8,407 nt of DNA from CAZWSX01 sp964636985 (lineage in GTDB: Bacteria > Planctomycetota > Planctomycetia > Pirellulales > Pirellulaceae), in assembly GCA_964636985.1 (NCBI GenBank), contig CAZWSX010000078.1, positions 1 to 8,407 of the forward strand, in the 5' to 3' direction. The translations under genes and the position numbers were made by a program. Below, piece by piece: positions 1-6,123 of this stretch (its first letter is position 1; the number at the start of each line of letters is the position of its first letter). A model generated the notes under the pieces. That model was not told the DNA's origin and searched no databases. It saw only the letters and a program-made list of their open reading frames with translations.

Positions 1-68
1 ACAGGTCCGGAAGAGGGCGCGCGGTGGGCAGGGGCGTCACGCAACGGCCGGGAAGAAGGATGGTGCAC

Positions 69-107
69 CTGACGGGAGCATCATAGAACCCGACATGCTC
101 CCATCAG
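69..107. repeat. Imperfect 13-bp inverted repeat, possible oriT or operator
   Basis: The arms CTGACGGGAGCAT (69-81) and ATGCTCCCATCAG (95-107) are complementary at 12 of 13 positions and enclose a 13-nt loop. The repeat lies just upstream of the mobC-relaxase operon, where small mobilizable plasmids usually keep oriT or the operator bound by the ribbon-helix-helix accessory protein. The right arm contains the ATG (95-97) of the following small ORF, so in RNA it could instead hide that start. About 50 nt further left, the minus strand has GCGCCCTC (20 to 13), which resembles the GCGCCCT core of RSF1010/Ti-type nic sites. The repeat is seen directly; its role is inferred. Confidence 0.55.
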
Positions 108-277
108 TTCTTGAGAAACTGGAGGAGTGGGACCAAGAACTCAAGCATTCACCTGAACTTATCCTCAGATTACGGGAACTGAGTTCAGCCAGCGCCACCG
201 ATGATCGTCTGACCAAAAACCCGGTAGACACACCGGTTCCACCGAGTGGGCCGAAACGCTCGGGTCCGTCTCCATGA
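95..277 (+). CDS. Possible small protein upstream of mobC (60 aa)
   Basis: I do not recognise this reading frame. Its N-terminal half (about residues 4-30) is charged and likely helical (EKLEEWDQELK...ELILRLREL), and the C-terminal third is rich in Pro, Ser and Thr and probably disordered. The ATG has no visible Shine-Dalgarno and lies inside the right arm of an inverted repeat, which argues against efficient initiation. In its favour, its stop overlaps the mobC start as ATGA (274-277), and mobC itself has no good ribosome-binding site, so translational coupling would explain how mobC is started. It could be a real small mobilization or leader protein, or simply an open frame through oriT DNA. 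Confidence 0.35.
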   Translation: MLPSVLEKLEEWDQELKHSPELILRLRELSSASATDDRLTKNPVDTPVPPSGPKRSGPSP

Positions 278-669
278 GTGGCAAGGAGAAGACTTCAGGA
301 ACACCGGGGCGTCCGGGCAAGACAGCGCCGCTGACGCTTCGGCTGACGAAGGCCGAACGTGATCGACTGGAGGTACTGGCAACGGGCATGACACTCAGTG
401 CCTACATCCGTGCATGCTTGTTCGCCGAAGACGAAAAGCGTCGCAAGCGACGGCCCAGGTCCGCCATCGTCGACAAGAGGGCGGCGGCTGAAGCCCTTGC
501 ACTGCTCGGCCACTCACAGATCGCACACAACCTCAGTCAGCTGGCACAAGCTGCAAAGATCGGTGCCCTTGTGATCGAGGAACGCGAGCGTGCTCAGATC
601 AACGATGCCCATGCACAAGTGATGATGATCCGCGACCTGCTGGTCGCAGAACTGGGAACAAGTGAATGA
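274..669 (+). CDS. mobC: MobC-like mobilization accessory protein (ribbon-helix-helix)
   Basis: This 131-aa protein has the build of plasmid MobC relaxosome proteins, which bind oriT, help open it for the relaxase and often repress the mob operon. The basic N-terminus leads into a ribbon-helix-helix-like segment at about residues 18-50 (PLTLRLTKAERDRLEVLA, then TLSAYIRACLF), followed by a very basic stretch (KRRKRRPR, 55-62). Residues 77-128 match the MobC signature region (LLGHSQIAHNLSQLAQAAKIGAL, split here for clarity, then a helix ending in LLVAELG). The ATG overlaps the upstream ORF and the TGA overlaps the relaxase start as ATGA (666-669), so relaxosome partners are translationally coupled. 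No clear SD precedes the ATG. Family assignment is by sequence pattern; the exact subfamily is not resolved. Confidence 0.82.
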   Translation: MSGKEKTSGTPGRPGKTAPLTLRLTKAERDRLEVLATGMTLSAYIRACLFAEDEKRRKRRPRSAIVDKRAAAEALALLGHSQIAHNLSQLAQAAKIGALVIEERERAQINDAHAQVMMIRDLLVAELGTSE

Positions 670-3377
670 TCCTCAAGGGCAACGAACGAGGACATGCGGC
701 CGAGCTGGCTATGCATCTCATGAATCCACGCGACAATGATCACGTCACGGTGCATTCCATCACGGGTTTCGTTGCCGATGACTTGCAAGGTGCATTGGCC
801 GAAAGTGCAGCGATTTCTCAAGCCACACAATGCCGCAACCATCTCTTTTCGTTGTCCTTGAACCCACCGCCTGAGGCAAAGGTCTCCGTCGAAGATTTTG
901 AAAGAGCGATTGCACAGATCGAAGCGAAGCTGGGTCTTGCCGGTCAGCCACGCGCAATCGTCTTTCATGAAAAGAACGGACGGCGGCACGCGCACTGCGT
1001 GTGGTCTCGTATTGAGCCCACACGGTTGCGGGCGATCAATCTTGCCCACAGCAAGCGCAAGTTGATGGACGTCGCACAAGACCTCTATCGAACTCATGGC
1101 TGGGAAATGCCTGCGGGCTTCACCGATCCGGCTCGGCGCGATGCGCTGGCTTTTTCACGAGAAGAAGCCGGTCAAGCGAAGCGTGCAGCTCAGGACCCGA
1201 AAGCATTGAAGGCCATGTTCTCGCAATGTTGGCAGCAATCAGATTCCCGCGCTGCATTCGCTGCAGCGCTTTGGGCAGAAGGCTATTGCCTCGCTCGGGG
1301 CGATCGCCGGTCGTTCGTGGCCGTGGATCGTGACGGCAAAATTTGGTCTCTCTCGCGTTGGTGTGGCGTTGCCCCAAAGGACTTGGCCGCGCGACTTGGC
1401 AATCCGGATGATCTGCCCTCACCTGACACGGCGAAGCAATTGTTCGACGGTCTGCCGGAACGGCAGCTTGATCATGGTTCAGTCAAACTCGACCCTGCAT
1501 TCGAAGCGCGGCGCGCGCACTTGGTCGAAGACCAACGCCGCGAACGCGATGCACTCATCAAAGAACAGGAACAGCGCGAGGCGTTTGAGGCAAAGGCGCG
1601 GCAAGCCCGGATGCCAAGAGGCCTCAAAGCCGTGTGGGCAAAGGTGAGTGGGAACTATGCCCGCCTCATTGCTGATATTGAACGAGAGGCCAATGACGCC
1701 TCGAGACGCGATCGAGCAGAACAGCAAGCGCTGATCGAACAGCACCTTGCCGCTCGTCGGGCACTGGACCGTCACTTTGGAACCGAGATGCGCCGCGATC
1801 TCACGGCCATCTTTGTCAAGGCCACACGGGGCGATCCACGGCAACGACTTCACTTGCCAAAAGAACCCCAGCCATTTTCTTCAGCTCAGTTGATCCGTGA
1901 TCCAACGCTGATCCTATCTCATCTCTCGCGGCAAACGGCGACCTTCTCCAACTCTTCGATCAAGCGGGCGCTTGCCTCGATGATGGATGATCCGCTCGCT
2001 CTGCGCGTTGCCGTCGATGCAGTTCTTGCCTCACCAGAGCTCGTCCGTCTGGCAGACGAAACTTACACGACACGAGATTATCAGCAGGCAGTGCAGACCC
2101 TCGATGCGGCAGCAAGGGCGCTGGCTGGGCAAGGTGGACTTGCCGTTGCTGATCGGCATATTGAGGCTGCGATAGGTGACCAAGATGGGCAGCTGCATGC
2201 TAGATTTGGCAGCAAACTCAGTGATGAGCAGCGTGCGGCCGTAAGGCACATCCTCGGTGATGGCCGCTTTGCCTGTGTGATTGGTCTTGCTGGTTCCGGC
2301 AAAAGCACGATGCTTTCGACGGCACATGCCGCCTGGACGCGGCAGGGATTGCGGGTGCATGGTGCTGCACTTTCAGGCAAGGCTGCCGAAGGTTTGCAGT
2401 CCGCCTCGGGGATCGAAAGCCGCACCCTGGCCTCGCTGGAGCATAGCTGGCAGAATGGCTACGAGCCAATTGCGGCAGGCGACGTTCTAGTCATCGACGA
2501 GGCTGGTATGATTGGCACACGCCAACTGATGCGCGTTGCCAATAAAATCCACGACATCGGCGCAAAGCTTGTTCTGATTGGCGATCCCGATCAATTGCAA
2601 CCCATCGAGGCAGGGACTCCTTTCCGCGATCTCGTGGACAACCATGGATCGGCCAATCTAACCGAAATCCATCGGCAGACCTCGATATGGCAGCGACAAG
2701 CCTCCCGCGATCTCGCGGAAGGTAACCTGAAAAAGGCCTTCGATGCTTATGATCTCGACGGGTGTGTGTATCGCGCGCCGGAAAGAGAGACGGCTCTCGC
2801 TTCGCTGGTCGAAGACTATCTGGTTGATTGGGAAACAGGTGGGGCGCACGTCTCGCGTTTGGCCTTCGCCCACAGACGGCGTGATGTTTTCGCGCTGAAC
2901 CAGGCTATTCGGGGCGCTCTCAGACGTGTGGGCACGCAGACCCATGAGATGATCTTCGAAACCGACACTGGACCCCGCGCGATCGCTGCGGGGGATCGGA
3001 TCGTGTTCACTCAAAACGATCGTGCGCTCGGGGTAAAGAACGGGATGCTTGGAACCGTTGACGTCGCTTCTGACGGGGAAATCGTGGTCTCGCTTGACGG
3101 CGATGCCCCGCGCCGTCGCGTCACCTTCAATCCAGAACAGTACACGAGTTTTGACCACGGCTACGCGGTCACTATTCACAAATCGCAAGGGGCAACGGTC
3201 GATCGTGCCTGGGTGCTCGCCTCGCGCAGCATGGATTCGCCGCTGACTTATGTCGCGATGACGCGTCACAGAGATGCTTTGCGGCTCTTTGTTGATGAGG
3301 GAGATAAACCAAGCTGGTCAACGTCAGCACAAGAAAGCCGGGTCAGGCGTGCAAGGTCAGGACCATCGCTTCATTAA
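666..3377 (+). CDS. Relaxase fused to TraA-type superfamily 1 helicase (903 aa)
   Basis: This would be the conjugative initiator that nicks oriT, stays on the 5' end and unwinds the plasmid. Residues 1-115 form a VirD2/MobA-like relaxase domain (PF03432 type) with the metal-binding histidine triad H101, H108 and H110 in FHEKNGRRHAHCVW. No tyrosine occurs before Y141; H10, H17, H26 and H30 are the conserved-looking N-terminal residues. Residues 270-375 are highly charged and probably coiled. From about 400 the protein resembles the helicase half of Ti-type TraA: Walker A GLAGSGKS (540-547, K546), Walker B VIDEAG (D611, E612), IGDPDQLQPIEAG (638-650), and the C-terminal motifs YAVTIHKSQG (833-842) and TYVAMTRH (861-868). 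The start overlaps the mobC stop (ATGA), with only a weak upstream GGGA. No coupling protein or secretion gene is nearby, so the element is probably mobilizable rather than self-transmissible. Confidence 0.9.
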   Translation: MILKGNERGHAAELAMHLMNPRDNDHVTVHSITGFVADDLQGALAESAAISQATQCRNHLFSLSLNPPPEAKVSVEDFERAIAQIEAKLGLAGQPRAIVFHEKNGRRHAHCVWSRIEPTRLRAINLAHSKRKLMDVAQDLYRTHGWEMPAGFTDPARRDALAFSREEAGQAKRAAQDPKALKAMFSQCWQQSDSRAAFAAALWAEGYCLARGDRRSFVAVDRDGKIWSLSRWCGVAPKDLAARLGNPDDLPSPDTAKQLFDGLPERQLDHGSVKLDPAFEARRAHLVEDQRRERDALIKEQEQREAFEAKARQARMPRGLKAVWAKVSGNYARLIADIEREANDASRRDRAEQQALIEQHLAARRALDRHFGTEMRRDLTAIFVKATRGDPRQRLHLPKEPQPFSSAQLIRDPTLILSHLSRQTATFSNSSIKRALASMMDDPLALRVAVDAVLASPELVRLADETYTTRDYQQAVQTLDAAARALAGQGGLAVADRHIEAAIGDQDGQLHARFGSKLSDEQRAAVRHILGDGRFACVIGLAGSGKSTMLSTAHAAWTRQGLRVHGAALSGKAAEGLQSASGIESRTLASLEHSWQNGYEPIAAGDVLVIDEAGMIGTRQLMRVANKIHDIGAKLVLIGDPDQLQPIEAGTPFRDLVDNHGSANLTEIHRQTSIWQRQASRDLAEGNLKKAFDAYDLDGCVYRAPERETALASLVEDYLVDWETGGAHVSRLAFAHRRRDVFALNQAIRGALRRVGTQTHEMIFETDTGPRAIAAGDRIVFTQNDRALGVKNGMLGTVDVASDGEIVVSLDGDAPRRRVTFNPEQYTSFDHGYAVTIHKSQGATVDRAWVLASRSMDSPLTYVAMTRHRDALRLFVDEGDKPSWSTSAQESRVRRARSGPSLH

Positions 3378-3399
3378 AAAAACCGGAGGAAACGAAACA

Positions 3400-3429
3400 G
3401 TGCAGGAAATCAAATTGAGGAGAACATGA
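3400..3429 (+). other. Nine-codon GTG mini-ORF overlapping the next gene
   Basis: A strong Shine-Dalgarno GGAGG (3385-3389) is followed 10 nt later by GTG at 3400, which opens VQEIKLRRT and stops at TGA 3427-3429. That stop overlaps the ATG at 3426 as ATGA. The layout is that of a leader peptide that hands ribosomes to the next gene, although a second SD (GAGGAG, 3417-3422) inside it could serve the next gene directly. No expression evidence exists. Confidence 0.3.
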
Positions 3430-3608
3430 CAGCAGAAAATATCAGACAGGAATTCAACAGAGATAACGAAGAGTTTGATCGAGCCATTCAAGCGGAAATC
3501 AGGCGACTAAGGCTATTGGGTTATAGCAGGGCAGCGATTTGCGAGCGCAGCTTCGAGGTTGAGGATGATGTGAAGGCGCGACTTTGGCCTTCTCCCTCAA
3601 CCCCATAA
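3426..3608 (+). CDS. Hypothetical 60-aa protein downstream of the relaxase
   Basis: I do not recognise this protein. It is acidic at the N-terminus and mainly helical by appearance, with a basic central helix (QAEIRRLRLLGYSRAAICERS, about residues 22-42) that could be part of a small DNA- or protein-binding helical bundle, and a proline-rich end. There is no signal peptide or membrane segment. GAGGAG lies just before the ATG, and the start overlaps the stop of the GTG mini-ORF. It begins 48 nt after the relaxase stop on the same strand, so it may be the last gene of the mob operon. It ends 9 nt from the convergent XRE gene, with no obvious terminator between them. Confidence 0.5.
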   Translation: MTAENIRQEFNRDNEEFDRAIQAEIRRLRLLGYSRAAICERSFEVEDDVKARLWPSPSTP

Positions 3609-3617
3609 TGAAGCGCG

Positions 3618-3911
3618 CTAAATCAATTCGATCCTTATCGTTCGTCCGACAACCTTCGCGGCGCGTGACAACATCCCCAGACTGATGCCGGTGTGGTTCG
3701 CAGGGTCCAGCAGGCGGTCGAGCTGCGAGCGGCTTGTTTCAAGACGCTCAGCCATCGCTTTCTTCGAGATGTTCTGCGCCTTCATCGCCTCTTCGAGCTG
3801 GTAGGCCAGCACGCGCTTCAGTGCCCGTTCGGTTGCCTCCTCGTAGGTGCCTTGGCCCTGCAAGAACTCATCGAACGTTTCACCTGCTTTTCCTTTTTGA
3901 GCACGCCTCAT
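3618..3911 (-). CDS. XRE-family antitoxin-like regulator (97 aa), no toxin adjacent
   Basis: The protein is a helix-turn-helix antitoxin of the kind usually paired with RelE/HigB-type toxins. Counting from the start chosen here, residues 1-35 form a charged N-terminal part (MRRAQKGKAGETFDEFLQG). The HTH follows in about residues 36-80: LAYQLEEAMKAQNISKKAMA, then ERLETSRSQLDRLLDP, and the protein ends in GRTIRIELI. I chose the ATG at 3911, which is preceded by AGAGAG, rather than the in-frame ATG at 3965, because the latter lies inside a perfect palindrome with a TTGACC box just upstream, which looks like the gene's own operator and promoter. No toxin-sized frame exists between this gene and its upstream neighbour, and downstream lies a convergent gene. 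It is therefore an orphan antitoxin or a solitary regulator, probably autorepressed. Confidence 0.8.
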   Translation of the reverse strand: MRRAQKGKAGETFDEFLQGQGTYEEATERALKRVLAYQLEEAMKAQNISKKAMAERLETSRSQLDRLLDPANHTGISLGMLSRAAKVVGRTIRIELI

Positions 3912-3956
3912 CACTTTAATCTCTCTTGCCTCTGCACATTTGTCAGGATGACCAAG

Positions 3957-3976
3957 AAGTACCATATTTGGTACTT
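3957..3976. promoter_or_regulatory. Perfect palindromic operator of the XRE gene
   Basis: AAGTACCATATTTGGTACTT has perfect 8-bp arms (3957-3964 and 3969-3976) around a 4-nt centre. On the minus strand a TTGACC -35-like box (3985 to 3980) precedes it by three bases, and the XRE coding start at 3911 lies 45 nt downstream. A palindrome between the -35 box and the transcription start is the expected place for an autorepressor such as this HTH protein. No convincing -10 box is visible. The palindrome is seen; the binding partner is inferred. Confidence 0.65.
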
Positions 3977-4005
3977 TTGGGTCAAGGACCGCTTACGATG
4001 AAGAG

Positions 4006-4040
4006 AATCACGCGCGATACGTGCGGCATCGCGCGTGATT
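4006..4040 (-). terminator. Strong hairpin after the MGLDMYA gene
   Basis: Perfect 13-bp arms AATCACGCGCGAT (4006-4018) and ATCGCGCGTGATT (4028-4040) enclose a 9-nt loop. The hairpin begins 7 nt after the stop of the leftward MGLDMYA gene, so a terminator or mRNA-stabilising role is likely. The following minus-strand bases (CTCTTCATCG) contain only a poor T tract, so it is not a textbook intrinsic terminator. Confidence 0.5.
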
Positions 4041-4047
4041 ATGGGCT

Positions 4048-4419
4048 TTACCACCAGCTATCGTAGAAGACCTGCTTGCCATCGACGATGGCGGCGCGAG
4101 CCTTGGCGACGAAGGCCAGATCGTCATCGATCTCGCTGCCATCGGTCTCACCGAAGAAGAAGCCTTCAGTTTTGGGCAGAGCCTTCTCGCGGATGGCCTG
4201 CTCAAGACGGTCCAGGTCTTCGAGGGTCAGTTCAACGCAAGCGCAGTTGAATACTTGCTCGCTGCCACCTTTTTCGATGTAGAGCTGTTCCATCCAGCCA
4301 TGCAGGTTCGGATGCTTGCGCCAGCTGTGGAGCAGATCAACGCCCTCCTCTTCTGGCTTGAAGTCCACGGCTGCGGGCAGCGGCTTGGTTGATGTGAGGG
4401 CATACATATCAAGTCCCAT
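4048..4419 (-). CDS. 'MGLDMYA...YDSWW' conserved accessory protein, function unknown (123 aa)
   Basis: I recognise the type: a small soluble protein found on plasmids and phages that begins MGLDMYA and ends in YDSWW, sometimes misnamed phosphoglycerate kinase in databases; that name has no support here. It has HSWRKHPNLHGWMEQLYIEK (about 31-50), an acidic helix VELTLEDLDRLEQAIREKAL (about 62-81), a GFFFGETDGSE loop (about 86-96), and a C-terminal helix before the tryptophans. There is no signal peptide, membrane segment or known catalytic motif. The start is supported by AAAGGAAA nine to sixteen bases upstream. It is alone on its transcript as far as can be seen, with a hairpin leader upstream (4434-4470) and a terminator-like hairpin downstream (4006-4040). 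The leader layout matches that of ardC. Confidence 0.8.
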   Translation of the reverse strand: MGLDMYALTSTKPLPAAVDFKPEEEGVDLLHSWRKHPNLHGWMEQLYIEKGGSEQVFNCACVELTLEDLDRLEQAIREKALPKTEGFFFGETDGSEIDDDLAFVAKARAAIVDGKQVFYDSWW

Positions 4420-4433
4420 GATGTTTTCCTTTC

Positions 4434-4470
4434 GTTTGGGGTTACGTCCTTCGAGGGACGCGAACCAAAC
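4434..4470 (-). promoter_or_regulatory. 37-nt hairpin in the leader of the MGLDMYA gene
   Basis: On the minus strand GTTTGG pairs with CCAAAC (outer arms, 4465-4470 and 4434-4439) and CGTCC pairs with GGACG (inner arms, 4456-4460 and 4445-4449) around a 6-nt loop, with a small internal loop between. It ends exactly 14 nt before the ATG, and those 14 nt carry AAAGGAAA. A TGACCG box lies 21 nt further upstream (4497 to 4492). The same arrangement precedes ardC. The remaining upstream DNA (4471-4674) shows no convincing gene. Confidence 0.5.
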
Positions 4471-4674
4471 AGGCAGGGGCGAAGGGGCTGACGGTCATGG
4501 GCAACACGGGAAGGCGAAGCCGAATGGAGCGGGCCGCCCATTGACCGGCAGAACGCACCTGCCATGGTCGCGGCGTTACCCTCGATGATGGGAAACCCCT
4601 ATATGCGAAAGGAGCTCATGGGACGCCTTGCCGAAGGCAGCCGCTGTCAGTCCTGGGCTGTCCGACAGGCGCGA

Positions 4675-4908
4675 TCAGTACTTCGTCTCAATCAGGAAAC
4701 CAGTCCGTCCCGAGCAAGGATAGCCTTGGGGCGACTTGTGCGAATTCAGGGCACCTGAGAGTGATTTGCGAGAGAATTTCTTTGTACAAACTGGACACTG
4801 ATAGACGTAGGTTGGTCCGGAGCTTTGATATGGCTTTGGCGCATTGAAGGTGCGAAATTTCGGCGTACGCAGCGTTCGTAGCGGTATTTCCCGGAGGATC
4901 GAGCCCAC
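4675..4908 (-). CDS. Zinc-finger tail ORF, probably the detached C-terminus of AbiEii
   Basis: This 77-residue frame starts with GTG at 4908, one codon after the TAA (4912-4914) of abiEii, and is in the same reading frame. Residues 34-77 form a compact putative zinc-binding module with C38-x2-C41, then H57 and C65 (YVYQCPVCTKKFSRK...NSHKSPQGYPCSGRTG), ending in FLIETKY. Residues 1-33 look like a linker. The GTG has no good SD. The position, shared frame and linker suggest that it was once the end of a longer AbiEii-WYL-zinc-finger protein and was cut off by a stop codon, or that it is now made separately by coupled re-initiation. The Cys/His spacing and open frame seem intact, so any separation is recent or tolerated. 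Whether it is translated is unknown. Confidence 0.55.
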   Translation of the reverse strand: MGSILREIPLRTLRTPKFRTFNAPKPYQSSGPTYVYQCPVCTKKFSRKSLSGALNSHKSPQGYPCSGRTGFLIETKY

Positions 4909-4911
4909 CGA

Positions 4912-6123
4912 TTAGGATCGCGATGTGGACGGAATGGATACTGGACCTGAAGGTGTCAGCTCGATGGCGTAGCGCGGGACGAAGGTCTCGTTCGTTGACC
5001 GCGCCCCCTGAATTCGGTCCACTCGATAGCTCTTGTGGGAATTCGACTCCCGGCTCCAAGCGTGGAGTATGATGTCGCCTGCCATGGTTCTGCGCAGCGA
5101 GTATGGCTCGATGCGTCGCGTCCGCCCGTCATAGCCGAGATCAACGCATAGCCGATTGGCCGCTGAGAAACGGATGATCTCCATGGCGGAGGCAGCGGTA
5201 GGCATGATCCCCACGGGCAGTTGGCGCTCGCGGATCAGCGTATCGCCCCCCGCCATGGCATAGGCAGCCGGGCGGGCGGGCGGCTCACCTGTTGCAAGCC
5301 ATCGAAAGAAGTCCGGAAGAGCGTTCCAGAAGGCCTCCACGGGTGGCAGAGCAGGAAGCTGGTGGGCGAGCATCCCCTGCCACGCAGCCTCCAGATCGGC
5401 GCGGTGTCCGTCGAAATCGCCGTCACGCGGGATCGGAATGCCTTTGAAGGCGCATTTCTGCCGGAGAACATCGAGGATCGAAGCGGGTTCTGGCCTTGCA
5501 TCCTCATTCCGAAAAAGGTTCACAACATCATAGAGGTCGCGCGGTCGAGTCCGTTCGGCGAGAGCGCGGATTTTCTCTGCAAAGGTTTCTTGATAGGCGT
5601 AGGCGAGAACGGTGATGCCTTCGGCAGGCTCGTCGCTGTAGGGATGGAAAATTGGAACTTCGACCGGGTCGAGCACAAGGTGCTCGTCTGCGGTGAGGTC
5701 AAGCTTGATGCGCGGTAGCCCCCCAGAAGTTGGTGATACAGGGCCGCGATAGGAGAGCTTGCCTTGACAACTTGGATTGCCGCGCGGGTTGGTGACGATT
5801 TCAAAGTTCTGTTGGCCAGCCGGGAATTCCAGACCGCTTTGCTCATAAATCCAGTCTGCGACCTCGGCGAAGACCCTATGCAGGAATGCCTCGTCTATGT
5901 GCGTCTCGTCTTGGAGTGTGAAGTCCAAGTCTTCAGAAAACCGATAGGTTTCGAAGTAACATTTCTTGAGGCACGTTCCGCCTTTGAAGACCCAGAGCGG
6001 AGCGAGATCGGGATGGGCATAGATACCGGCCAATGCCCAGCCAAGCGCATAATCTTTCTCGACCACGCTCGGGTTCAGTCCAAAGCGCTTCGCCGCATCG
6101 AGTATCTCCCGCCGGTCAATCAT
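4912..6123 (-). CDS. abiEii: AbiEii-type nucleotidyltransferase toxin with WYL-like domain (403 aa)
   Basis: This is the toxin half of a type IV toxin-antitoxin / abortive-infection pair. AbiEii proteins are DNA-polymerase-beta-like nucleotidyltransferases; related enzymes modify tRNA. The residues visible here are VEKDY (21-25), FKGGTCLKK (46-54), RFSEDLDF (61-68, catalytic D65 and D67), IKLDLT (139-144), K184, and RPRDLYD (193-199, D196 and D199). Typical AbiEii ends near residue 300. Here residues about 313-390 add a WYL-like domain: AMEIIRFS, GYDGRTRRIEPYSLR, ILHAW, SYRVDRIQ, FVPRYAIEL. WYL domains bind nucleic acid or small ligands and are common in phage-defence regulators. AGGAGG precedes the ATG by 8 nt, and the start overlaps the abiEi stop as ATGA (6120-6123). 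The protein stops at TAA just before an in-frame zinc-finger segment, so it may be truncated. Confidence 0.88.
   Translation of the reverse strand: MIDRREILDAAKRFGLNPSVVEKDYALGWALAGIYAHPDLAPLWVFKGGTCLKKCYFETYRFSEDLDFTLQDETHIDEAFLHRVFAEVADWIYEQSGLEFPAGQQNFEIVTNPRGNPSCQGKLSYRGPVSPTSGGLPRIKLDLTADEHLVLDPVEVPIFHPYSDEPAEGITVLAYAYQETFAEKIRALAERTRPRDLYDVVNLFRNEDARPEPASILDVLRQKCAFKGIPIPRDGDFDGHRADLEAAWQGMLAHQLPALPPVEAFWNALPDFFRWLATGEPPARPAAYAMAGGDTLIRERQLPVGIMPTAASAMEIIRFSAANRLCVDLGYDGRTRRIEPYSLRRTMAGDIILHAWSRESNSHKSYRVDRIQGARSTNETFVPRYAIELTPSGPVSIPSTSRS

Noticed and set aside
594..1097. Leftward open frame of 167 codons opposite the relaxase start
   Set aside because: It covers the histidine triad and the mobC-relaxase junction on the other strand and has no supporting context.
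2658..3269. Leftward open frame of 203 codons inside the helicase
   Set aside because: It is antisense to conserved helicase motifs; open length in GC-rich DNA is not evidence by itself.
3911..3965. Longer XRE protein starting at ATG 3965
   Set aside because: That ATG lies inside the operator palindrome; the extra 18 residues do not resemble the family, and a better start exists at 3911.
3986..4047. A hidden toxin gene upstream of the XRE antitoxin
   Set aside because: The gap is only about 60 nt and is largely occupied by the 4006-4040 hairpin, too short for a RelE/HigB toxin.
4646..4668. CTGTCCGACAG palindrome (4658-4668) as terminator of the abiE operon
   Set aside because: The arms are only 5 bp and no T run follows; it is too weak to call.
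4564..4758. Rightward 64-codon frame with AAAGGAG just before an internal ATG at 4618
   Set aside because: The SD is only about 3 nt from the ATG, the product has no recognisable pattern, and it overlaps the zinc-finger frame on the other strand.
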